From Mucilaginibacter limnophilus (GTDB lineage: Bacteria > Bacteroidota > Bacteroidia > Sphingobacteriales > Sphingobacteriaceae): a stretch of DNA of 64,000 nt. This document shows positions 27,877 through 37,614 of this stretch, piece after piece. Where the stretch lies: the NCBI RefSeq assembly GCF_004005815.1, contig NZ_SACK01000001.1:496001-560000 (forward strand). Reading direction: 5' to 3'. Below the pieces are notes generated by a model. The model made no database searches. It worked only from the letters and a program-made list of their open reading frames with translations, and had not been told where the DNA came from. Positions within the stretch are counted from its first letter, which is position 1, and each line of letters begins with the position of its first letter. The position numbers and the translations under genes were made by a program.

Positions 27877-29919
27877 ATGCAATTCGTCTATCCTGCGTTT
27901 CTGTTTGCACTTGTGTCGCTTGCGGTGCCTGTAGTTGTTCACCTGTTCAATTTCAGGCGATACCAGAAGGTGCAGTTCAGCAATGTGCAATTTTTGAAAG
28001 AATTGCAGGAACAGCAGGCCTCACGTAGAAACCTAAGGGAACGACTTATATTAGCATCACGCTTACTGGCGCTTTTCTTCCTTGTGCTGGCTTTTGCAAG
28101 GCCGTTTATACCCCACGATAATAATACTGACATCGGCAAAGAAAAGGTAATAAGTATTTTTGTTGATAACTCTTATTCAATGCACAACCCGGGCGTTGAT
28201 GGCACGCTGCTCGACCAGGCACGACAAAAAGCCCGCGAAATTGCTGCGGCTTATAACATAAATGATCGTTTTCAGTTGCTTACGCAAGATTTTGAAGGAA
28301 AACATCAGCGTCTTTTAAGCCGTGATGAGTTTAACAACGCTGTTGATGCTGTCCAAATAACTACGCAAAGCCGTAGCTTGCAACAAATAGTTGATAGGCA
28401 GCTGAGCTTGCTTAACGAACAACATGGGGTTCGGAAGGATATGTATATCATATCTGATTTTCAGCGCAGCATGGCCGCGCAAAAAGTACAGGCTGATACT
28501 GCTGTCGAGGTTAATCTTATACAGCTTCGTTCGCAAAGTTTACCAAATGTCGCAGTGGACTCCGTGTGGTTGTTAAGCGCCGTACATCGTGTAGGCGGCA
28601 GTGAGCGTCTGGTTGTACGGCTGCATAATTATGCTGATAAACCCGCCGTAAACATCCCAATGAAACTGTTTATCAATGGCTCGCAAAAGGCGCTGGCAAG
28701 CTTTACCATTGATGCTGGTGCTGTTGTAACAGATACGCTTGCCTTTTCAGGTTTACAGGCAGGCTGGCAGCGCGGGGAAATACAGGTGCAGGATAATCCT
28801 ATTACTTTTGATAATAACTTTTGGTTCACATATAATGTAGCCAGGCAATTGCCTGTTCTGCTGATTGACGGTGGTTCAGAAGATCCGTTTTTAAAAGCGG
28901 TTTTTGCTTCTGATGCTTTTTTTAAGACCACCCGCATGCCAGAGGGCAATGTTGATTACGCCGGTATGGATGCTTACCCGTTGATTGTTTTAAGTAACAT
29001 TCCGGCGCTATCACAAGGACTTGCCCGCCAATTGAGCGAATATGTTAAAGGCGGCGGTACGCTGGTGCTTTTTCCGCCTGATGATAATGCCCAGCAAGGG
29101 TATAACGCCTTTTTACAATTGTTGGGCGTAGCTACGTATGCAAACATCAATACCCAAACAGTTAAGGTGACAGGCATTAACCAGCAAAACATGCTGTTCA
29201 GGGATGTTTTTGATGCTATACCGCAAAACCCTGATATGCCTGTTGTTAAGAAGTATTATAGTATAAACCAATCAGGCGGTGAAGAGCCGATCATGCAGCT
29301 GTCGGGCAGGCGTACTTTCTGGTCGGGATATAATGCCGGAAAGGGTAGGCTCTATTTATCTGCCGTACCGTTGAATGATGATTTCAGCAATTTGCAGCGC
29401 CATGGTTTATTTGTACCAGTAATGTTCAGGATAGCTTTGCTTAGCGGGCATGATGCGCCGCTTTTTTATACACTTGGTAAAAACGAAAGCATTGAAACAG
29501 TACCGCTGCGGGCTACTGAAAAGCAGGTGATCAGCCTGAATAAGGGCAACATGAGCATTATTCCGGATGTTCGTCAGCAGAATGGATCTACACGGTTGTT
29601 TGTGGCTGATCAACTCCGAGAAGCGGGTTTGTACGATTTGAAAAAGCAGGATAGTACAGCGGCCGTCCTGGCATTTAATGACAGCCGTGCTGAATCAGAC
29701 ATGAAGTATCTTTCATCCTCGGAACTAAAAAATATTATACCTGGCAACGACAGCAGGGTTATAAACGAAAAGCAGCCGGCCGGCAAGGTGATTAATGAAA
29801 CAAATAATGGTTTACAATTATGGAAACTTTGTATAATTTTGACGTTAATATTCCTGGCCGTTGAAATTTTGCTTGTACGATACTTTAAAACAGGCAATAA
29901 GCTTGCCGGTCAGGCATAG
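27877..29919 (+). CDS. BatA-domain membrane protein (N-terminal double-TM, VWA-like)
   Basis: 680 residues. N-terminal TIGR02226-like segment (MQFVYPAFLFALVSLAVPVVVHLFNFR, then NLRERLILASRLLALFFLVLAFARPF) gives two membrane helices flanking a conserved R-rich loop. A VWA-like domain follows with FVDNSYSMHNPG in place of the MIDAS D-x-S-x-S (DNSYSM keeps D, S, S). A C-terminal membrane helix (LWKLCIILTLIFLAVEILLVRYF) lies just before the end. First gene of an operon with the dihydroorotase-like, acidic and DUF4199 genes. Likely an envelope protein; exact function unknown. Confidence 0.85.
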   Translation: MQFVYPAFLFALVSLAVPVVVHLFNFRRYQKVQFSNVQFLKELQEQQASRRNLRERLILASRLLALFFLVLAFARPFIPHDNNTDIGKEKVISIFVDNSYSMHNPGVDGTLLDQARQKAREIAAAYNINDRFQLLTQDFEGKHQRLLSRDEFNNAVDAVQITTQSRSLQQIVDRQLSLLNEQHGVRKDMYIISDFQRSMAAQKVQADTAVEVNLIQLRSQSLPNVAVDSVWLLSAVHRVGGSERLVVRLHNYADKPAVNIPMKLFINGSQKALASFTIDAGAVVTDTLAFSGLQAGWQRGEIQVQDNPITFDNNFWFTYNVARQLPVLLIDGGSEDPFLKAVFASDAFFKTTRMPEGNVDYAGMDAYPLIVLSNIPALSQGLARQLSEYVKGGGTLVLFPPDDNAQQGYNAFLQLLGVATYANINTQTVKVTGINQQNMLFRDVFDAIPQNPDMPVVKKYYSINQSGGEEPIMQLSGRRTFWSGYNAGKGRLYLSAVPLNDDFSNLQRHGLFVPVMFRIALLSGHDAPLFYTLGKNESIETVPLRATEKQVISLNKGNMSIIPDVRQQNGSTRLFVADQLREAGLYDLKKQDSTAAVLAFNDSRAESDMKYLSSSELKNIIPGNDSRVINEKQPAGKVINETNNGLQLWKLCIILTLIFLAVEILLVRYFKTGNKLAGQA

Positions 29920-29945
29920 CACCCAAACGCTTTAAAGCAACACTG

Positions 29946-31205
29946 ATGAATTTGATTATCAAATCAGCCCTCATTACCGACCCAAATTCCCCATTTAACA
30001 ATCAAACCGCCGATATTTTAATCACTGATGGCACTATCAGCAAGGTAGGCACTATTGATGATGCCGGTGACGCTGAAATATTTAATGCAGCCGGTAAGCA
30101 TGTTTCGCCTGGCTTTTTGGACCTTAACTGCAACATTGGCGAACTGGGTTTCGAAACTAAGGAAGATATAAATACCGGTACATCGGCTGCTGCCGCGGGT
30201 GGCTTTACGGCTTTGGCGCTTATGCCGAACACGCAACCTCCGGTACATTCAAAAGCCGAAGTTGAGTATCTGATTAACCGTTCGCGCGGTAATCTGGTTG
30301 ATATTTATCCGCTTGGCACCATTTCACATAAACGGGAAGGAAAAGACCTTGCCGAAATGTTTGACATGTACAGCAGCGGCGCAAAAGCCTTTACCGACGG
30401 TAACCGCCCTGTGCAGGATGCCGGTTTGATGGAACGCGCCTTGTTATATGTTCAGGGTTTTGGCGCTACGGTATTTTCTTATCCCGAAGATACTGCAATA
30501 GTCGGCAAGGCAAAGGTAAATGAAGGTCATATCAGCACTTTGCTGGGCATGAAAGGCATACCGCCGCTGGCCGAAGAACTGATGGTGGCCCGCGATTTAT
30601 ACCTGGCTGAATACACCGATACCAAACTTCATTTCAGTACTATTACAACCAGCCGTTCGGTGGAGTTGATAAGAGAGGCGAAGAAGCGCGGTATTAAAGT
30701 AACCTGCGATGTGGCAGCACATCATCTGGTTCTTACTGATGAAGTGCTGCTGGGTTTTGATAGCCTGTACAAGGTTAAACCGCCGCTGCGCACGCAAGCA
30801 GATGTTGACGCGCTGATAGTAGGGTTAAACGATGGCACTATCGATGCCATAGTATCACAGCATACGCCGCATGAGATTGAATTTAAAGATGTAGAATTCG
30901 AAATAGCCGAATACGGTATCATTGGCTTGCAAACAGTTTTTTCATTGGCCGTACAGGCAGGTTTAAGCGCAAATATTATCGTGCAGAAGCTGGCTGTAAA
31001 CCCACGGCAGATACTCTCAGTAGGTACTCCGGTGATTGCAGAAGGAAGGAAAGCTAATCTTGTGGTGTTTGATACGGCGCAGGAATGGGAATATAACAAA
31101 GCGAACAACCTGTCACGTTCATCTAATTCGCCGTTCTTATCACACAAATTAACCGGTAGGGTGTTGCTAACATGTAACAATAACCAGTTTTATAAATCTA
31201 AATAA
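29946..31205 (+). CDS. Dihydroorotase-family protein lacking catalytic residues
   Basis: 419 residues, full dihydroorotase fold. Comparison with the canonical motifs as I recall them shows loss of nearly all metal ligands and the catalytic Asp: D-x-H-x-H is DLNCN (Asn61 and Asn63), the H in V-x-V-H-C-E-D is Tyr179, H in H-I-S-H-V-S-T is Thr232, and the Asp in A-T-D-H-A-P-H is Gln305 (VSQHTPH). The surrounding fold motifs (AAAAGGFTALALMPNT, VTCDVAAHHL, KVKPPLR) are intact. It is therefore probably a pseudoenzyme. It lies between BatA and two unknown membrane-linked genes (31205 and 31207 are 1 bp apart), so it may have a structural or regulatory role. Confidence 0.9.
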   Translation: MNLIIKSALITDPNSPFNNQTADILITDGTISKVGTIDDAGDAEIFNAAGKHVSPGFLDLNCNIGELGFETKEDINTGTSAAAAGGFTALALMPNTQPPVHSKAEVEYLINRSRGNLVDIYPLGTISHKREGKDLAEMFDMYSSGAKAFTDGNRPVQDAGLMERALLYVQGFGATVFSYPEDTAIVGKAKVNEGHISTLLGMKGIPPLAEELMVARDLYLAEYTDTKLHFSTITTSRSVELIREAKKRGIKVTCDVAAHHLVLTDEVLLGFDSLYKVKPPLRTQADVDALIVGLNDGTIDAIVSQHTPHEIEFKDVEFEIAEYGIIGLQTVFSLAVQAGLSANIIVQKLAVNPRQILSVGTPVIAEGRKANLVVFDTAQEWEYNKANNLSRSSNSPFLSHKLTGRVLLTCNNNQFYKSK

Positions 31206-31206
31206 T

Positions 31207-31875
31207 ATGATATACCCAAAAGTTCAGTCGGCTGTTAATGCCGCTCTGCAGGCTTTCAGCACACAAACAGGTTTTGACGCCGCAAGCCTTAAAAATGAGT
31301 TGCAAACGGTTTTTTCTTCGGATAAGGATTTTTTAGGTAAGGTTGAACTTTTGGACCAGGCGTTTGATGATAACCCGCGCACAGACGTATTACGCGAGGT
31401 GTTCTTTGATTTGCTGCTGATCAACTTTTTCAGTGCGGATATTAAAAAACTTGACGAGGATTACCTGGAAAGCGAAGAATGGGCACAGATAGAAGAAGAT
31501 ACCATTGACCGCGGTACCGAACTTCTTAACCTGCTTTTATATCTTAACGAGTGTGAGGACGAAGCGATTGAGCCGGGACTTGAAGATTATCTGAAAGAAT
31601 TTTTATTGGTTGACGAGGATGAGTTTCAGGACGAGCACCGTATTTACGAGCCGGTTATAGCTAACCAGATACTGATGGAAAGCCCGGTAAGTGAAATTGC
31701 TAAAGTGGCTAAAAGTTTACCTGAAGATTCGGAACTGAAAGAAATATTCTATCCTATGATGGCATATTTCCATGATATCGATCCGTCTGCTGAGGCAAAG
31801 AAGGAAGTTGCCGGCAATGCTGTTAACCCTGAGTTTGATCTACCGGTTTACGAGATTTTAACTAACTTTAAATAA
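31207..31875 (+). CDS. Acidic hypothetical protein, operon with dihydroorotase-like gene
   Basis: 222 residues, strongly acidic (KKLDEDYLESEEWAQIEEDTIDRG, LVDEDEFQDEH) and predicted helical, no signal peptide or membrane segment. No family recognised. It starts 1 bp after the dihydroorotase-like stop and ends 19 bp before the DUF4199 gene, so these are translationally linked. Confidence 0.8.
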   Translation: MIYPKVQSAVNAALQAFSTQTGFDAASLKNELQTVFSSDKDFLGKVELLDQAFDDNPRTDVLREVFFDLLLINFFSADIKKLDEDYLESEEWAQIEEDTIDRGTELLNLLLYLNECEDEAIEPGLEDYLKEFLLVDEDEFQDEHRIYEPVIANQILMESPVSEIAKVAKSLPEDSELKEIFYPMMAYFHDIDPSAEAKKEVAGNAVNPEFDLPVYEILTNFK

Positions 31876-31894
31876 ACCTTAAAAATCAATTACT

Positions 31895-32494
31895 ATGGCT
31901 GAACTTGTTGCAGACAGTACGGTAAGAAAATCGGCTGTCACATCCGGACTTATTTTAGGTGTGGTATCAAGTGTTCTGAGCATTCTGTCATTTTACTTCA
32001 CCACTACCATGACTACATCAATGTGGCTGATCATTTTCAGTCCGCTGATATTTTCTATCATTATCCCTATTGTAATAGCTATATTTCTTATCCTTGATCT
32101 TCGGAAAAAAATAGGTGGCTTTTGGTCATTCAAGCAAGCAACTACAGGAACTTTCATTATGTTCATCATTTCATCAATTGTATCCTTTTTGTTGGTGAGC
32201 CTGCTGTTCGCTAAAGTTATTGAGCCGAATATGATTGATAAATCCCGCGATTCAATGGTGAATGCGGTTACCGCGATGATGGAAAAAACCAGTCAGCCCC
32301 AGGAGAGTGTTGACAAAGCTATTGCTGATATCAATAAAAAGTTTGACGAACAGCGCGATACCGGTGCGGGTAAGATGGTGATGGGATTAGGTATAATGGT
32401 TATCATTTCCTTTATATTGGCGTTAATATTCGGCGCTATCTTCAAGAAAGAACCGCCAAGATATATCGTTCAGGATACCGACCCTACAGTGTAA
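31895..32494 (+). CDS. DUF4199 membrane protein
   Basis: 199 residues with four hydrophobic helices: SGLILGVVSSVLSILSFYF, SMWLIIFSPLIFSIIIP/VIAIFLILDL, GTFIMFIISSIVSFLLVSLLF and VMGLGIMVIISFILALIFG. The residues between helices 3 and 4 form a long soluble helix (NAVTAMMEKTSQPQESVDKAIADINKKFDEQR), typical of DUF4199 proteins in Bacteroidota. Function unknown. Last gene of the four-gene operon; a hairpin follows. Confidence 0.85.
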   Translation: MAELVADSTVRKSAVTSGLILGVVSSVLSILSFYFTTTMTTSMWLIIFSPLIFSIIIPIVIAIFLILDLRKKIGGFWSFKQATTGTFIMFIISSIVSFLLVSLLFAKVIEPNMIDKSRDSMVNAVTAMMEKTSQPQESVDKAIADINKKFDEQRDTGAGKMVMGLGIMVIISFILALIFGAIFKKEPPRYIVQDTDPTV

Positions 32495-32513
32495 AGAGAC
32501 TAACAGCATAATT

Positions 32514-32541
32514 AAAGGCAGATAGCAATATCTGCCTTTTT
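32514..32541. terminator. Bidirectional terminator between DUF4199 and amylase genes
   Basis: AAAGGCAGATA and TATCTGCCTTT form a perfect 11-bp stem with a GCAA loop, flanked by A/T tracts, between two convergent genes. Confidence 0.85.
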
Positions 32542-32545
32542 ACTT

Positions 32546-34996
32546 CTACCGCTTGATGATCTTGCGTGTTTCAAGCACTTTATTCCCTGCAATAATCTGC
32601 AGAAAGTAAACGCTTTCGGACAACCCGCTTACCTTAAGCTCGGCTTTATTTGCTCCTTTATGTTTTATACCCTCATTTCTACGCAGAACAACCTTGCCGT
32701 TCATATCAATCAATTTCAACTGTACTTCAATGGATTGTGTTAATTGATATTCGGCAAATACAGTGTCATTTGATGGGTTAGGGTACACGCCAAACTTTGA
32801 TTCAGGCATTGCTACCGTATCGGGTACAAACACTTTCCGGGCTTTTACCAGGGTGGGGATAGTATCATTAAAATTAGCAGGAGCGGTTTGCGACGATGTA
32901 TAGGTGCCTTGTACATTGAACCACCAGTTACTTGTACTATCGGGTAAGTTATTGCCTTTTACCCACAGGCTGTAGTAGCCCGGTGCGTCTCCGGCTGGTG
33001 TGGTATAAGTAAGCGTTTGCCCTTTTTGCGTGGCATTGAATATTCGTGATGCTACTTTAACGTGCGTGCTATTATCAAGCGATGTTTTGTTGAGTTCAAG
33101 GTGCAAATTTGTATTTGCCAACCAGCCGTCCACGTTATAGTCAAGTAGGGAAGTGGTAATAGATTTACCGGCATCAACCCAAATACGGCAAACTTCCTGC
33201 TGTGTGTTGCTTGCCGGTGGAATGCTCAAATCATTGCTGGCATCCCATTCCTGAGTAACCGTTTTGATTTCAGGGTCGAAACTTCCTGTGATACCTTCAG
33301 GGGCCATTACCAGGTAACCCCGTCCGTTCACATTAGCCGGAACAGTAACCGTAAGTTTTCCGTTAGTTACGGTAGCGGTTATATTGTGATCGGTGTAATC
33401 GGTTAATACCGTGCCATCCGGAATACTTGTTGGTGCGCTTAAAGTAACCGCCGCACTTTGGTTGCTGTTTAAAAATACCATGGATTGTTGTCCGCCGGTT
33501 TTTTGAAAAGCGTACACCCAACCGTTTGACGGGTTATATTCATTGCTAATACCGCCTGTACAGATAAACTTATGGCACCACAGCAATTTGTTAAGGTGAT
33601 AATTAAGGTTGTGGTCGTCAAGCATGGTGCTGCCATAACAGTCGGCGTCGGTACTCCAGTCTTTATACGACACGATAGGTGTGCCAAAGCCAATGGTAAG
33701 CGTATAAGCATACCCTAAAAGCGAGTGTTTGGGCAGCAACGGGTTAGTGCCCGATTCGGAATTGATTTCATTAACTACAGTCACAGCCTGATTTGGAGCC
33801 GTTACCATATAACTGCGATAAATATCATACGGGCCGGGATCTACCGAGCCCGCTTCAGGGTTGATCTCATTACTTGTGCCCCAGCTTAGGTATTTGGTTT
33901 GCAAAGCCCCCATCCAGAAGCGGTTAGTGCGGCAAAGCGTTTGCAAGGTGCCTTGCAGCGAAAAATCGTAACAGGTGAAATTGCTATTACCGGCTTGCTG
34001 CATCGACTGTTGAGCCCATTGCTTAACATGCGCAGGCCCATATTTAGAGGTAAGCAGTTCGGCATAAACAAACTTGTCTTTCATAGCGCCATATTGTACA
34101 AACTCTTTCAAAAAGTCCCATGATATACCACCTGCGGCATCAAGCCGGTACCCTTGTATGCCCGTCGCCTTTATCAGCCAGTCGCCCCAGCGGCCAAGCT
34201 GCTGGGCACAGTAAACACCTGCAAAACCATGTACACCATGTTGGCCGTTAATGTGCGCAAAGTCAGGTCCGAAAGTGCCATCATTTCCTCCGGTAGGCGT
34301 ACCGTCAGGATAAACCATATTCGGCTCATGCGGATCATCAGGACCGCCCGGTGCAGCGGGATATTGATTCGGGTTATGAAAGTCAAGTGTGTACTTTGGA
34401 AATCTACCGCCGCCGTTATTGCCATAGGCGTCTTTGTAGTTGTACCATAAGTAATCAGGAGCTATTGGCGTAACGTTAGCCGTTATAGATCGGTGGTTGA
34501 GTATGAAATCCTCATATGTATCTAAACCATTGGCACGCAGCATGGCTATCATACGTGTTAATTGAGTACGTGAGCCATAACGTGTTTGGTAATTGCCATT
34601 CTGCAGCTTATCGCCAAGATCATAATCATCGAATAAGCCATAACCACCATCATAAATTCCGCCGACAATAAAGCGTGGATTTGCAGCGGATCCCGAGAAA
34701 CCGAGGTTACCCTTTGAAAAAGGGGGTAGCCAAACCGCGGTGAATCCACTGGAGGCAATTATATTCGCCTGTTTAGCAATCCTGTCGTAATGCCATGTCT
34801 CGGTAGGCACCATAGAGTTTGGATCGGGAGGACATGGCACGCCATGCGTTTTATCAAGCACCCAGTTGTTGCCATTATAGTGTCCGCCCAAATAAAATGC
34901 TTGTAATATGGCCTTTTGGGCTATACTGTTCAGGCAGATCAAATGAAAGCATATCAGCAGGGGAAAAGCTTTCTTTCCCGATAGTTTAACTGGCAT
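32546..34996 (-). CDS. Secreted GH13 alpha-amylase-family protein with T9SS sorting domain; one catalytic Asp replaced
   Basis: 816 residues. Signal peptide (MPVKLSGKKAFPLLICFHLICLNSIAQ). Alpha-amylase motifs: region I DFILNHRS, region II GYRLDAA (nucleophile Asp near residue 286), region III VYAELLTSKY (acid Glu near 312), but region IV, usually F-x-D-N-H-D, reads AVTVVNEINSES (around residue 411), so the transition-state Asp is Asn and the His is Ile. The C-terminal 75 residues (FGVYPNPSNDTVFAEYQL to RKIIKR) are a Por-type sorting domain for the type IX secretion system. Activity may be reduced, altered or absent. Confidence 0.88.
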   Translation of the reverse strand: MPVKLSGKKAFPLLICFHLICLNSIAQKAILQAFYLGGHYNGNNWVLDKTHGVPCPPDPNSMVPTETWHYDRIAKQANIIASSGFTAVWLPPFSKGNLGFSGSAANPRFIVGGIYDGGYGLFDDYDLGDKLQNGNYQTRYGSRTQLTRMIAMLRANGLDTYEDFILNHRSITANVTPIAPDYLWYNYKDAYGNNGGGRFPKYTLDFHNPNQYPAAPGGPDDPHEPNMVYPDGTPTGGNDGTFGPDFAHINGQHGVHGFAGVYCAQQLGRWGDWLIKATGIQGYRLDAAGGISWDFLKEFVQYGAMKDKFVYAELLTSKYGPAHVKQWAQQSMQQAGNSNFTCYDFSLQGTLQTLCRTNRFWMGALQTKYLSWGTSNEINPEAGSVDPGPYDIYRSYMVTAPNQAVTVVNEINSESGTNPLLPKHSLLGYAYTLTIGFGTPIVSYKDWSTDADCYGSTMLDDHNLNYHLNKLLWCHKFICTGGISNEYNPSNGWVYAFQKTGGQQSMVFLNSNQSAAVTLSAPTSIPDGTVLTDYTDHNITATVTNGKLTVTVPANVNGRGYLVMAPEGITGSFDPEIKTVTQEWDASNDLSIPPASNTQQEVCRIWVDAGKSITTSLLDYNVDGWLANTNLHLELNKTSLDNSTHVKVASRIFNATQKGQTLTYTTPAGDAPGYYSLWVKGNNLPDSTSNWWFNVQGTYTSSQTAPANFNDTIPTLVKARKVFVPDTVAMPESKFGVYPNPSNDTVFAEYQLTQSIEVQLKLIDMNGKVVLRRNEGIKHKGANKAELKVSGLSESVYFLQIIAGNKVLETRKIIKR

Positions 34997-35012
34997 TGGT
35001 TTACAAAATCAA

Positions 35013-35040
35013 AAGGCGAACGATATTATTCGTCCGCCTT
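35013..35040 (-). terminator. Terminator after rseP operon
   Basis: AAGGCGAACGA pairs with TCGTCCGCCTT with one mismatch. On the minus strand it is followed by TTTTGATTTTG. It lies between rseP and the downstream amylase gene. Confidence 0.7.
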
Positions 35041-35086
35041 CAAATATATAAAAATGCCTTATTATGAAATAGCTTGTCTATACAGC

Positions 35087-36418
35087 TTATTTAGGCAAAA
35101 TGTGTTTAAGTATATCGTTACCGAACGCAAAAACCATAAGTGATATCAGCATAACAAAACCCACCAATTGAGCACGTTCAAGGAATTTATCACTAAGCGG
35201 CTTGCCTTTTATCATCTCGATGATCAAAAATAATGAGTGGCCACCATCAAGTGCCGGTATAGGTAACAGGTTCATCAGCGCCAAAACCATTGATAGCAAA
35301 CCTGTCAGGCTCCAGAAACGGAACCAGTCGAACTGGTCGCCAAACATTACCGCGATACCGATAGGGCTTGAAACGGCCTTGCGTGGGTTAACCTCGCCGG
35401 TAAACAGTTTCCCAAGTCCTTTTGCATTATCTCTGAAAGATGTGATAGCCCGGTTAGCGCCAACCGGCAGCGAGCTAAAGAAACCATAATTAATAGTTTT
35501 CTGGTCGGGAATATCCCATTTGTACGAAAATCCAATAAGACCTTCTTTATTAACCTGTGCTTTGAGTTGTTTAAGCTCACCTTTACGCTTCACATCAAGT
35601 GCTACGGTTTTGCCTTTATTGCTGTGCAAAGCTGCTTGTAGCTGATCAAAAAATGCTATCTGATGCCCATTTACTGCTACAATGCTGTCGCCTTTAACTA
35701 AGCCGGCTTTGTGCGCATTGCCGCCTTTTACTACCGAATCTACAGCGAATTTTGTACGCGGAACTCTACTAATAAATTGTTCAATGCCATAGTCAGAAAT
35801 ATCATTTAGTATGCTTTTCGGAACTACTACATCAACCATCTTGCCATCGCGTTCTACATTAAGCGTTGTATTGTCAAGCAATACTTTTGAGCTAATGATA
35901 TCTTCAAAACGCTCAACAGGCTTGCCGTTAATTGCGAATATCTTATCACCGGGTTTAAGACCTATCTTGCTGCCAATAGTGCCGGGTACAATGCCATATT
36001 TCAAAGCGTTATTAGGTGTGTAGGTTTCACCGTAGCGCAGTGTAAGCATCCAGAAGATAAAAATACCCACAATGATGTTCACAATTATACCGCCCAGCAT
36101 AACGATAAGACGCTGCCATGCCGGTTTTGAACGGAACTCCCAGGGCTGCGGCGGACCGGCCATTTGCTCGGTATCCATTGATTCGTCTATCATACCGGCA
36201 ATTTTTACATAACCACCCAAGGGTAGCCAGCCAATACCGTATTCAACGCCTTTGTAATTAAATTTAAACAGACTAAAGTTCCACGCATCAAAAAACAGGT
36301 AGAACTTTTCAACCTTGATGCCGAAAGCTCTGGCTGCAATAAAGTGCCCGAATTCGTGAAGTATAACCAGGATAGACAGACCCAGCAGTAATTGGCCTGC
36401 CATTATTAATACGCTCAT
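35087..36418 (-). CDS. rseP: RseP-type site-2 (RIP) metalloprotease
   Basis: Membrane zinc protease that cleaves transmembrane substrates inside the bilayer. 443 residues. The HEFGH metal motif is in the first helix (LVILHEFGHFIAARAFGI), a second motif LDGGH lies near the C-terminus (LLPIPALDGGHSLFLI), and two PDZ domains occupy the middle (about 130-310). In E. coli RseP releases sigma-E; whether that holds here is unknown. Last gene of the operon starting at 40829; its start is 11 bp after the dxr stop. Confidence 0.95.
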   Translation of the reverse strand: MSVLIMAGQLLLGLSILVILHEFGHFIAARAFGIKVEKFYLFFDAWNFSLFKFNYKGVEYGIGWLPLGGYVKIAGMIDESMDTEQMAGPPQPWEFRSKPAWQRLIVMLGGIIVNIIVGIFIFWMLTLRYGETYTPNNALKYGIVPGTIGSKIGLKPGDKIFAINGKPVERFEDIISSKVLLDNTTLNVERDGKMVDVVVPKSILNDISDYGIEQFISRVPRTKFAVDSVVKGGNAHKAGLVKGDSIVAVNGHQIAFFDQLQAALHSNKGKTVALDVKRKGELKQLKAQVNKEGLIGFSYKWDIPDQKTINYGFFSSLPVGANRAITSFRDNAKGLGKLFTGEVNPRKAVSSPIGIAVMFGDQFDWFRFWSLTGLLSMVLALMNLLPIPALDGGHSLFLIIEMIKGKPLSDKFLERAQLVGFVMLISLMVFAFGNDILKHILPK

Positions 36419-36429
36419 CTATTATTGTA

Positions 36430-37614
36430 TCAAGTTGTAATGCCTAACGGCAATTTCGTTACTAAATTTTGCGCAAAGATGCGTGTTTGTTTGTCAGTAT
36501 TCAAATAATCATCTAATGCAGGTTGCGAAATAAATGGCATTTGCTGCATGCAAACCTCAATTATCTCACTCATGGCTAAAAAGCCTGTTTCGCCTTTTAA
36601 AAACGCCGCAACGGCAATTTCATTGGCAGCGTTAACAATGCAGGGCATATTACCGCCCTTATTTAACGCCTCAAATACCAAACCAAGATTACGAAATGTC
36701 GTAATGTCAGGTTTTTCAAACGTAACGCTTGGATAATCGGTAAAGCTGAAGCGTTTGTAATTATTTTTTATCCTTTCAGGATACCCGAGTGCGTATTGTA
36801 TAGGCAGCTTCATATCAGGCAAACCCATCTGTGCTTTTACCGAGCCATCCTGAAACTGCACCAGCGAGTGTACGATGGATTGCGGATGAACGATCACCTC
36901 TATCTGATCTGCTTCTAAGCCAAACAGCCATTTTGCTTCAACCACTTCAAGGCCCTTATTCATCAGCGAAGCTGAATCGATTGTTATTTTTGCACCCATT
37001 ACCCAGTTAGGATGCTTTAGCGCATCGGCAGCGGTAACGTTTGTCAATTGTGCTGCATTCTTTCCACGGAATGGCCCGCCAGATGCTGTAAGGATGATTT
37101 TCTCTATCGAGTTCTGCTCTTCACCTGCAAGACATTGAAATATGGCTGAATGCTCCGAATCAACAGGTAATATCTTTACATCATGCTGCTTTGCAAGCGC
37201 AGTTATCAGTTCACCCGCTACAACCAGTGTTTCTTTATTGGCTAACGCGATATTTTTGCCTGCTTTTATGGCAGCTATAGTGGGTTCAAGTCCGGCAAAA
37301 CCAACCATTGCGGTTAACACAATGTCGATTTCAGACAAAGTAACCAACTCACTTATGGCGGCATGACCGGCATGTACCTTAATATGGTATGCTGAAAGCG
37401 CCTCTTTTACCTCACAATATTTGCTTTCATCGCAAATAGCAACATGCTGCGGCTGGTACTTTACAGCTTGCTCAATAAGCAGTTTAGCGTTATTGTTCGC
37501 CGTAAGCAATAAAACTTTAAACAGCGACGGGTTTTCACTCACTACCTCAAGCGCCTGCGTTCCTATACTTCCTGTCGAGCCTAAAATGGCTATGTTTTTT
37601 ATTGTTTTCTGCAT
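36430..37614 (-). CDS. dxr: 1-deoxy-D-xylulose-5-phosphate reductoisomerase
   Basis: Second step of the MEP isoprenoid pathway, converting DXP to MEP with NADPH and a divalent cation. 394 residues. NADPH-binding motif GSTGSIGTQALEVV at the N-terminus, metal-binding PVDSEHSAIFQCL, NASGGPF-like TASGGPFRG, and SLMNKGLEVVEAKWLF are present. Starts at ATG 37614, overlapping the last base of the GH3-like gene's stop codon. The MEP gene between acyl-adenylate enzyme and RseP is a common Bacteroidota order. Confidence 0.98.
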   Translation of the reverse strand: MQKTIKNIAILGSTGSIGTQALEVVSENPSLFKVLLLTANNNAKLLIEQAVKYQPQHVAICDESKYCEVKEALSAYHIKVHAGHAAISELVTLSEIDIVLTAMVGFAGLEPTIAAIKAGKNIALANKETLVVAGELITALAKQHDVKILPVDSEHSAIFQCLAGEEQNSIEKIILTASGGPFRGKNAAQLTNVTAADALKHPNWVMGAKITIDSASLMNKGLEVVEAKWLFGLEADQIEVIVHPQSIVHSLVQFQDGSVKAQMGLPDMKLPIQYALGYPERIKNNYKRFSFTDYPSVTFEKPDITTFRNLGLVFEALNKGGNMPCIVNAANEIAVAAFLKGETGFLAMSEIIEVCMQQMPFISQPALDDYLNTDKQTRIFAQNLVTKLPLGITT

